A stretch of 5,049 bases of DNA from Candidatus Melainabacteria bacterium (GTDB lineage: Bacteria > Cyanobacteriota > Vampirovibrionia > LMEP-6097): the NCBI GenBank assembly GCA_028817775.1, contig JAPPOW010000051.1, positions 1 to 5,049 of the forward strand, in the 5' to 3' direction. The notes beneath the pieces are model-generated. The model saw only the letters and a list, made by a program, of their open reading frames with translations. It had not been told where the DNA came from and searched no databases. Below, piece by piece: positions 1-5,049 of the stretch; position 1 is the first letter of the stretch, and each line of letters opens with the position of its first letter. The position numbers and the translations under genes were made by a program.

Positions 1-787
1 GTATATAGTTGTGTAAAGTTTTGAGGCTATCAACTTTCTTACTCAGTATTTTGCTTGCTTCTGCCATTGCAATAATGCTGACTATATTTTCAGTTCCAGA
101 GCGTAGACCAAATTCTTGTCCACCTCCAATAATCAATCCTTGTTCGGGTTGAAATTGCTTCTTTATATAAAGTAGCCCACAACCTTTAGGTCCATGAATT
201 TTGTGAGCAGAGGCGGAGAGCAGGTCGAGTGACAGTTCTTTAACATCGATTGGATACTTGGCAAAACTTTGTACGCAATCACTATGCCAAATTACATTAT
301 GATATTTTTGTTTAAGCTCTGAGATGGCTTCAAGATCTTGTAAAGTACCAATTTCGTTATTGGCATGCATAATTGAAAGCAATATTCTTTGTTCATAATT
401 TTCCTCGAGTAATTCTTCAAGTTGCTCAAGATTGATATAGCCTTGCTCATCTAAATCAAGCCAGCTGATTGCTTTAGATGAAGCTTTGGCTGCTTCAATG
501 ACACTGCTGTGTTCAGCTGGACTAGTAATTATTAGATCATAGTTTAGTTTTGCAAAAACAAAACTATTAGCTTCCGTAGCGCCGCTAGTGAAAATTATTT
601 CTTCTGAATTTGCGTTAAGAACTGAGGCAATCGTTTGACGTGCTTGGTTGAGTGCTTGGCGTGCTGCTCTACCATGAGAATGCAGACTACTTGGGTTACC
701 AAAGAGACTCAGGTTGAGCTCATCAATCAAGCTCAAAATTTCTGGTGTCATGGCTGTGGTTGCAGCATTGTCGAAATAAATTGACAT
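1..787 (-). CDS. Cysteine desulfurase, group I NifS/IscS-like (C-terminus outside window)
   Basis: This is a PLP-dependent enzyme that takes sulfur from L-cysteine, giving alanine and an enzyme persulfide for Fe-S cluster or tRNA thiolation pathways in the cytoplasm. I read 262 residues. They show the N-terminal YFDNAATT (residues 4-11), GNPSSLHSHGRAA (30-42) as in group I enzymes, SGATEAN (68-74), the PLP-stacking histidine in AEH (H93), MHANNEIG (140-147), HSDCVQSF with the PLP-pyridine aspartate D170 and Q173, SAHKIHGPKG (193-202) with the Schiff-base lysine K196, and RSGTEN (229-234). Family members are usually about 380-400 aa, so roughly 120-140 residues are missing, including the loop with the catalytic cysteine. 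The start at 787 is well supported: an in-frame TAA lies seven codons upstream with no other start codon between. No Shine-Dalgarno is visible before it. NifS, IscS and a generic IscS-like enzyme cannot be separated without the C-terminal part and downstream neighbours. Confidence 0.95.
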   Translation of the reverse strand, partial: MSIYFDNAATTAMTPEILSLIDELNLSLFGNPSSLHSHGRAARQALNQARQTIASVLNANSEEIIFTSGATEANSFVFAKLNYDLIITSPAEHSSVIEAAKASSKAISWLDLDEQGYINLEQLEELLEENYEQRILLSIMHANNEIGTLQDLEAISELKQKYHNVIWHSDCVQSFAKYPIDVKELSLDLLSASAHKIHGPKGCGLLYIKKQFQPEQGLIIGGGQEFGLRSGTENIVSIIAMAEASKILSKKVDSLKTLHNYI

Positions 788-820
788 TGGGTTTATTTTA
801 GCAACTTATCATAGGTATAT

Positions 821-879
821 GGTCGTTCCACTCCCTGCCAATGGAGCTATCGCTCCTGCTACGGACTTCGTCCTGCTCA
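821..879. repeat. REP-like element with two tandem small hairpins
   Basis: The 89-bp gap between the two minus-strand genes holds a compact palindromic stretch. Hairpin 1 is GGAGC (843-847), loop TATC, GCTCC (852-856). Hairpin 2 is GGAC (863-866), loop TTC, GTCC (870-873). On the minus strand the two hairpins start with the same AGCAGGA heptamer, so the element reads as two diverged tandem units, and a related GCAGGGAG follows. The element runs into the stop codon of the adenosine deaminase gene, so TGA at 877-879 may be part of it. This base composition (richer in G+C than its flanks) and layout resemble dispersed intergenic palindromic repeats. Copy number cannot be seen in this window, so the label rests on structure alone. 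No T-run follows either hairpin on either strand, which argues against a classical intrinsic terminator. Confidence 0.45.
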
Positions 880-2052
880 TTCCTTTACAACTGAATCGTA
901 ATACTTAGAACATAAGTCGATATATTTTTTCTTCTCCAAATAGTTACCAGGGTAGAAACTGCGTTTAATACCGTACATGATCAACTTTTTGATAGTTTTC
1001 TGGCTTAAGTCAAAAGTTTTGGCTGCAAGCATCAATTCCTTTGTGACAGTGGTATTGGAGACAAGGGTGTTGTCAGTGCAAATAGCAACGCTAAGTCCTG
1101 CTTCAAGCATTTTAGGCAAGCTATGATTTGCTGGATCATTTTTCAATTCAGGCAAAGTTTGTAGATTACTAGTCAGGCAGACTTCAAGAGTGATACGACG
1201 TTCAGCAATATATTGCACTAGGTTCTCGACATATTGTTTTGCTTTGCCTGGATCTTTAGTGTTGATCATTTCGGCATTGAATAAATGAAACCCGTGTCCA
1301 ATACGATCAGCATAAAGATTGGTAATCGCTTGAAAGATGCTACTTGGTCCGTAAGCTTCGCCAGCATGCACAGTTTTGTAAAGAAAGTGTTTGTGTGCAT
1401 AGGTGTAAGCGTCTTCATGATCAATTGCCGGGAAGCCATCCTCAGGTCCGGCTAGATCGATTGCCATAATTGGTAAGTTATGCTTCTCCTTGGTTAGTAC
1501 TGCAGATTGAATGGTAGAGAGCGATTGCTCTGGGTCCCACATGCGCATAGCACAGATGATATGAGAGTATACAAAGTTGGGATGAATAGCTGAATTATCA
1601 TCTGCCAAACTTTGATTCTCTTTTTCTATGAGAATATTGATTTCTTGTTCGGCTCTTTTGAGCCCTTTGTCGATAGCAACAATGATTTCATGACTTTTGA
1701 GCTTGTCACCCTTGAGTAATTCTGGCGAATAGCGAGGTTCTATATATATGACTCCATCATGGTAGGAATCCCAAGCAAATTCATATGCAACTCTTTCAAG
1801 TGCTTGCAAGTCTTGCATCACAGCACAGGTATATTGGAAGCCTTGTAAGTAATCAGGTAAGTCTTTATATTGGTCTTTGAAAACTAGCTCACGTAAACCC
1901 TCTTCTTCATAAGAAGGTAAGTTCAGTTTGAACTCCTGGGCCAGCTCAATTAATGTACTTAGTCTCAAAGAACCGTCAAGGTGGACATGAAGGTCTGCCT
2001 TGGGGAGTTTCTTGATAGTGGATTCGCTGACTGAGCTCACTAGTCCTTTCAT
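877..2052 (-). CDS. add: Adenosine deaminase family protein
   Basis: This is a zinc-dependent cytoplasmic hydrolase that probably deaminates adenosine/deoxyadenosine to inosine/deoxyinosine in purine salvage. The 391-aa protein carries the full amidohydrolase set: ADLHVHLDGSLR (19-30) with zinc ligands H22 and H24, DLAGPE (199-204) with the substrate-loop glycine, HAGE (229-232) with zinc ligand H229 and catalytic E232, RIGHG (250-254) with catalytic H253, LTSN (293-296), and CTDN (325-328) with zinc ligand D327. The residue after D327 is Asn rather than the Asp of mouse and E. coli enzymes; from memory, actinobacterial ADAs also have TDN, so activity is not excluded. It is longer than the usual 330-360 aa, partly through a charged insertion around 142-160. 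The ATG at 2052 is the most upstream start, with an in-frame TAA nine codons before it. GGGA abuts the ATG too closely to be a normal ribosome site; GTG at 2040, preceded by AAAGGA, is a possible alternative. Adenine deaminase specificity cannot be ruled out. Confidence 0.88.
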   Translation of the reverse strand: MKGLVSSVSESTIKKLPKADLHVHLDGSLRLSTLIELAQEFKLNLPSYEEEGLRELVFKDQYKDLPDYLQGFQYTCAVMQDLQALERVAYEFAWDSYHDGVIYIEPRYSPELLKGDKLKSHEIIVAIDKGLKRAEQEINILIEKENQSLADDNSAIHPNFVYSHIICAMRMWDPEQSLSTIQSAVLTKEKHNLPIMAIDLAGPEDGFPAIDHEDAYTYAHKHFLYKTVHAGEAYGPSSIFQAITNLYADRIGHGFHLFNAEMINTKDPGKAKQYVENLVQYIAERRITLEVCLTSNLQTLPELKNDPANHSLPKMLEAGLSVAICTDNTLVSNTTVTKELMLAAKTFDLSQKTIKKLIMYGIKRSFYPGNYLEKKKYIDLCSKYYDSVVKE

Positions 2053-2144
2053 TCCCGTTTTGTGGCTTTGGCCTTGTTAAAATACAGTCTTAACGTCCTC
2101 TTAAAACTATCAACCAATGTTGTTAATGAGGGGTGAAGAGATTT

Positions 2145-2172
2145 TTGAAAATTAAAGATTTTTAAGTATTAC
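2145..2172 (+). promoter_or_regulatory. Candidate sigma70-type promoter for the repeat protein gene
   Basis: TTGAAA (2145-2150) matches the -35 consensus at five of six bases, and TATTAC (2167-2172) matches the -10 at four of six, with a 16-bp spacer. Transcription would begin near 2179, leaving a 5' leader of about 60 nt that contains the stem-loop at 2215-2234. In A+T-rich DNA such matches arise by chance, so this is a weak call. Confidence 0.3.
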
Positions 2173-2214
2173 GCTATTTGCTTTAGTTTCTCCTGCCGAG
2201 GTCGATTTACCTAT

Positions 2215-2234
2215 TTAAGCCTTAAGGGGCTTAA
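2215..2234 (+). promoter_or_regulatory. Stem-loop overlapping the only Shine-Dalgarno-like run
   Basis: TTAAGCC (2215-2221) pairs perfectly with GGCTTAA (2228-2234) around the six-base loop TTAAGG. An alternative pairing uses the two CTTAAG copies (2221-2226 and 2230-2235) around GGG. The purine run AAGGGG (2224-2229), the only Shine-Dalgarno-like sequence before the ATG at 2243, spans the loop and the descending stem. Its 13-base spacing is longer than optimal. The arrangement could modulate translation initiation or be a protein-binding operator; either role is inference. Confidence 0.35.
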
Positions 2235-2242
2235 GTTCAAGA

Positions 2243-2323
2243 ATGAAAATTGCACGAATATTTTTTGCAATATTAATCACATCTATGATTGTGGCCCAGG
2301 TATCTATGCCTGCCCATTCTGCA
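2243..2323 (+). other. Sec signal peptide of the repeat protein
   Basis: The first 27 residues have a positive n-region (K2, R5), a hydrophobic core from I6 to about V20, and a small-residue end MPAHSA with likely cleavage near residues 24-27 (A24-H25-S26 fits an A-x-S site). No lipobox cysteine is present, so a signal peptidase I substrate is favoured. Phage tail fibres normally lack such a leader, so it points to export by the cell. Confidence 0.8.
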
Positions 2324-5049
2324 TCTTCATTTCAAGCTATAGATTTCGAGGATGGAAATAATTCTGGTGTTGAGATATTTGTACATTCAAAAGATCTTAG
2401 TTTTGATATGAGCCGTACTGGTGCAAACTTGCGTATGAAGATGGATGCACGTCCTCTAATTACTCAGAACGATTACCCACACAGTTTTAAGTTAGAAGTT
2501 TATAGATTTGTTGGAGATGAAAGAGAATTTATTTCTATCGTTACGCCTGTGCTCTTGAGCTATCGTAAAGCAAGACGCACGCGTTTTGAAGTTAAAGTAG
2601 GTGAGATTGAAAGCAGTGAAAGAATATACTTTGATCTTTATGATACAGCTGGTAGTTTGTTTAATACTTACAGCCTTGAGCTGCAAGCTGATAATGTTTC
2701 AACTCAAGTGAGCCCAGATGCACTTGAAGTTGCTGATTGTGAAGAAGGTAGTTTTGGTGATTGTCACCTTGAGTATATTTTCAAGAATGTAGTTTTCCAA
2801 GCGAAGCCTAGTACAAGAGCTGAGACTTCTGTCTTTAAAGAATTAGATGGAAGATATACAGTTGCACTTCCAATGATGAACAAAAAGAGCAAAGCACGTA
2901 CTGCTGTTGGTGCTTCCAATATCATTAGCGGTAGTTCAGGTTCAGATATCGTTTTGAGTGGTTCTAATGGATCTAGCATATCTGAGCAGGTCTTTATTGG
3001 TAAGAATTCTGACTATGCTTTGTTCCAATATAACGAAGAGTTTGATTCTTTGAGCTTGACATTCAATGATGATAATGGCGCTCTTTATACTTGGGATAGT
3101 GATGGAACTTTTGGGATTGGAGTTGACGACTCAGCGGCTTGGCTTGATATTAGGCAAGGAACAACTAGTATCCCATCCCTAAGATTGCGTGATGGTCGTT
3201 TGACAAACACACCTGTGGAAGGTGCGCTTGAAGTTGTTAATGGTGATCTTTATTTTACTGGTAATGGTACTAGAAGAGTTATTAGTAACACAGCTACAAC
3301 TAGTACTAGCTTAGTTAGTGACTCGCGTTTAAGCTCAAATGTTGTCTTGAAAACTAGTGCTCAAACTGTGTTGAACAAAACTATGCAGAATACAACTCTC
3401 ACTGATACTATTACAATTCCAAGTGGGGCAAATGCTGGTTATCTGCTGACCTCTGATACCTTTGGTGTAGCAACTTGGCAAGCGCCTCCAGCTGCTGATA
3501 ACTTAGGGAACCATAAAGCTACAGAGAACTTGGATATGGAGGGCTATGACATTATTGAGGTTGATCTCGAGTCTGCTGATCTGAATGGTACGACATTGGT
3601 TCCTACTGCAGCGACTTTGAAGATTAATGGTAGCTTATTGATTCCAGGTGGAGCTACCAATGGTTATGTTTTAACTAGTGATGCAAATGGCAATGCAACT
3701 TGGCTACGTATGAATGCAAGTAGCATGAATGGTGTGCTTGCTGCAGCAAATAATTTAAGTGATTTGGCTTCTGCTTCAACTGCAAGAACTAATTTGGGTG
3801 TGGCAATTGGCAGCGATGTTCAGGCTTACAATGGAACTCTAACTAGCTTTGCATCTTTGTCTGCTCCAAGTAGTAATATTGTTGGTATTTCAGATACACA
3901 AACTTTAAGCAACAAGACTTTAACTAGCCCGACTATCAACACTGCTACTTTAGTAGGCTCGAGTATGAATGGTACTACTCTATTCATTGCTGGTTCAACA
4001 GCTAAAGTGAATGGTAGTTTGATGATACCTACAGGTGCGTCCAATGGTCGTGTGCTTATTTCAGATGCAAATGGTAATGCTAGTTGGGGTTCATTGGCTG
4101 CAGCACAAGTTAACGGTGCCTTGGTTGCGGCAAATAATTTAAGTGACCTAGCGTCTGCTTCAACTGCAAGAACTAATTTGGGTGTGGCAATTGGTAGTGA
4201 TGTTCAAGCGTACAATGGTACCTTGACTAGTTTTGCAGCCAAGGCAGTACCAAGTGGTGTAATTTTAGGTACGACTGATACTCAAACCTTAAGTAATAAA
4301 ACTTTAACTAGTCCAACTGTGACTGGTGCGACTTTAAATGGAACTCAGTTGTTTATTGCAAGTTCAACAGCTAAATTCAATGGCACAATTTCAATTCCGT
4401 CAGGCGCAAGTAATGGTTATGTTTTGACCAGTGATGCCAATGGCAATGCGACTTGGGCAGTAATAAGTGCTTCTGATGTTAATGGTGCTTTGGTTGCATC
4501 AAATAATTTAAGTGATCTAGCGAATGTAGCTACCGCAAGAACGAATCTTGGTGTGGCAATTGGCACTGATGTTCAAGCCTACAATGGTACCTTGGCAAGT
4601 TTTGCAGCTAAAGCAGTGCCAAGTGGTGTGATTCTAGGTACAACAGATACTCAGACATTAACCAACAAAACATTAACAAGTCCTACGATGACAAATCCAA
4701 CAGTGACTGGTGCAAACTTGAATGGTACTCAACTGTTTATTGCAAGTTCAACTGCTAAGTTCAACGGAACAATTTCAATTCCAAGTGGTGCAACTAATGG
4801 TTATGTGCTAACCAGTGATGCCAATGGTACAGCAACTTGGACAGCATTAAGTTCAAATGGTTTAATTGCAGCAAATAATTTAAGTGATCTAGCGAATGTA
4901 GCTACCGCAAGAACGAATCTTGGTGTGGCAATTGGCACTGATGTTCAAGCCTACAATGGTACCTTGGCAAGTTTTGCAGCTAAAGCAGTGCCAAGTGGTG
5001 TGATTCTAGGTACAACAGATACTCAGACATTAACCAACAAAACATTAAC
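2243..5049 (+). CDS. Exported phage-tail-fibre-like repeat protein (C-terminus outside window)
   Basis: This is probably a secreted or surface-displayed fibrous adhesin; its function and partner are unknown. The frame is open for 935 complete codons without a stop. Residues 1-27 form a signal peptide. Residues about 28-225 are non-repetitive, probably beta-rich, and contain the only two cysteines (C166, C174), which could form a disulfide outside the cytoplasm. Residues about 277-347 include AWLDIRQGTTSIPSLRLRDG and TPVEGALEV..GDLYFT, a linker type I associate with tail-fibre-like proteins. SAQTVLNKTM (372-381) looks like a decayed first copy of the later repeat. From about residue 447 Ala/Thr/Ser/Asn/Gly-rich modules of 123-128 residues repeat with NNLSDLA, TARTNLG, DVQAYN, DTQTLxNKTLTSPT and GYVLTSDANGNATW segments, all familiar from phage tail fibres. 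The start is firm: TAA at 2216-2218 is in frame with no start codon between. Transcribed divergently from the deaminase gene. A C-terminal intramolecular chaperone, anchor or sorting signal may follow beyond the window. A prophage tail fibre is the main alternative, but the signal peptide and non-phage neighbours argue against it. Confidence 0.88.
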   Translation, partial: MKIARIFFAILITSMIVAQVSMPAHSASSFQAIDFEDGNNSGVEIFVHSKDLSFDMSRTGANLRMKMDARPLITQNDYPHSFKLEVYRFVGDEREFISIVTPVLLSYRKARRTRFEVKVGEIESSERIYFDLYDTAGSLFNTYSLELQADNVSTQVSPDALEVADCEEGSFGDCHLEYIFKNVVFQAKPSTRAETSVFKELDGRYTVALPMMNKKSKARTAVGASNIISGSSGSDIVLSGSNGSSISEQVFIGKNSDYALFQYNEEFDSLSLTFNDDNGALYTWDSDGTFGIGVDDSAAWLDIRQGTTSIPSLRLRDGRLTNTPVEGALEVVNGDLYFTGNGTRRVISNTATTSTSLVSDSRLSSNVVLKTSAQTVLNKTMQNTTLTDTITIPSGANAGYLLTSDTFGVATWQAPPAADNLGNHKATENLDMEGYDIIEVDLESADLNGTTLVPTAATLKINGSLLIPGGATNGYVLTSDANGNATWLRMNASSMNGVLAAANNLSDLASASTARTNLGVAIGSDVQAYNGTLTSFASLSAPSSNIVGISDTQTLSNKTLTSPTINTATLVGSSMNGTTLFIAGSTAKVNGSLMIPTGASNGRVLISDANGNASWGSLAAAQVNGALVAANNLSDLASASTARTNLGVAIGSDVQAYNGTLTSFAAKAVPSGVILGTTDTQTLSNKTLTSPTVTGATLNGTQLFIASSTAKFNGTISIPSGASNGYVLTSDANGNATWAVISASDVNGALVASNNLSDLANVATARTNLGVAIGTDVQAYNGTLASFAAKAVPSGVILGTTDTQTLTNKTLTSPTMTNPTVTGANLNGTQLFIASSTAKFNGTISIPSGATNGYVLTSDANGTATWTALSSNGLIAANNLSDLANVATARTNLGVAIGTDVQAYNGTLASFAAKAVPSGVILGTTDTQTLTNKTL
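4500..4677 (+). repeat. Identical 178-bp direct repeat, copy A
   Basis: This stretch matches 4872-5049 base for base with an offset of 372 bp. The match starts two bases before the NNLSDLA codons of unit 3 and covers the DVQAYN and DTQTL segments. The preceding base differs (T at 4499, G at 4871). No synonymous change exists within the match, which implies recent duplication or gene conversion. Confidence 0.95.
4872..5049 (+). repeat. Identical 178-bp direct repeat, copy B (continues past window)
   Basis: This is the partner of 4500-4677. The identity runs to the last base of the window, so its true right end is unknown. If the array continues with further near-identical units, repeat number may vary between cells or be misassembled. 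Confidence 0.95.

Larger units (their letters stand above)
2053..2242. other. Divergent intergenic region
   Basis: These 190 bp separate the minus-strand deaminase gene from the plus-strand surface-protein gene, so both 5' control regions must lie here unless the deaminase is read from farther off. It is A+T-rich. A plausible plus-strand promoter and a stem-loop before the plus-strand start are listed separately. On the minus strand I see no convincing -35/-10 pair at normal spacing: TATTTT-like and TTGATA-like hexamers exist but about 23 bp apart. No tRNA, riboswitch or small ORF stands out. Confidence 0.7.
3581..5049 (+). repeat. Tandem array of tail-fibre-like coding modules (about 370-384 bp each)
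   Basis: Counting from NNLSDLA, units start at 3749, 4133, 4502 and 4874, giving lengths of 384, 369 and 372 bp (128, 123, 124 residues) and a fourth unit cut by the window edge; a half unit beginning LNGTTL precedes them at 3581. Every period is a multiple of three. Within each unit the order is NNLSDLA, TARTNLG, IGxDVQAYN, DTQTLxNKTLTSPT, LNGTxLFIA, STAKxNG, IPxGAxNGxVLxSDANG, W. The GYVLTSDANG-type segment occurs five times, with its isoleucine at residues 392, 467, 595, 718 and 846, the first being the most diverged. DTQTL copies begin at residues 551, 679, 802 and 926. Units 1 and 2 share a 41-bp identical run (3770-3810 and 4154-4194). Such repeats probably build an elongated, perhaps trimeric, shaft. 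Confidence 0.92.

Noticed and set aside
808..813. TATGAT as a -10 box for the cysteine desulfurase gene
   Set aside because: It matches the consensus well on the minus strand, but no -35 element lies 16-18 bp upstream and the leader would be very short.
843..873. Rho-independent terminator between the two minus-strand genes
   Set aside because: Stems are only 5 and 4 bp and no T-run follows on either strand.
2492..2686. Minus-strand 64-aa open frame
   Set aside because: It is antisense to the open frame of the repeat protein, shows no recognisable motif or ribosome site, and its sequence mirrors the codons of the real gene.
2764..2979. Minus-strand 71-aa open frame with hydrophobic stretches
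   Set aside because: Hydrophobic look arises from antisense reading of a Ser/Thr/Asn-rich coding sequence; no start signal supports it.
3826..4044. Minus-strand 72-aa open frame
   Set aside because: It lies antisense to the module array and has no independent support.
3749..5049. CRISPR-like direct repeats
   Set aside because: Repeat periods of about 370 bp, all in one reading frame and coding, do not fit the short repeats and spacers of a CRISPR array.
2243..5049. Window as part of a prophage
   Set aside because: Only tail-fibre-like repeats are seen; there is no integrase, att-like repeat, or other phage gene, the neighbours are metabolic genes, and the protein has a signal peptide. It stays open until downstream sequence is read.

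Overview
The window comes from an A+T-leaning bacterial chromosome or metagenomic contig using the standard genetic code. I cannot place the organism firmly. The long exported protein with phage-tail-fibre-like repeats, housekeeping-type genes beside it, weak or absent Shine-Dalgarno sequences, and a REP-like palindromic intergenic element suggest an uncultured bacterium with a cell-surface or extracellular adhesin. That is inference, not taxonomy.

Left part, minus strand. Positions 1-787 hold the N-terminal two thirds of a group I (NifS/IscS-like) cysteine desulfurase, cut by the window edge. Just upstream of it in the direction of transcription lies a complete adenosine deaminase-family gene (877-2052, 391 aa). 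The two share a strand and are separated by 89 bp that carry two small tandem hairpins resembling a dispersed palindromic repeat. They could be co-transcribed, but their functions (sulfur mobilisation and purine salvage) are not obviously linked.

Middle. Positions 2053-2242 are a divergent intergenic region. They hold a plausible plus-strand sigma70-type promoter and, directly before the next start codon, an inverted repeat whose loop overlaps the only Shine-Dalgarno-like purine run.

Right part, plus strand. From 2243 to the window end an unbroken frame of 935 complete codons encodes a signal-peptide-bearing protein. It has a non-repetitive N-terminal region with one cysteine pair, then a linker domain of a kind seen in tail-fibre-like proteins, then a tandem array of modules of about 123-128 residues. 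The modules are made of segments typical of phage tail fibres (NNLSDLA..TARTNLG, IGxDVQAYN, DTQTLxNKTLTSPT, GYVLTSDANGNATW). The modules become more alike toward the right; the last two copies are identical over 178 bp up to the window edge. The C-terminus, which would show how the protein ends (chaperone, anchor or receptor-binding tip), lies outside. No phage structural genes accompany it here, so an exported host adhesin with tail-fibre-derived architecture is the most interesting reading.
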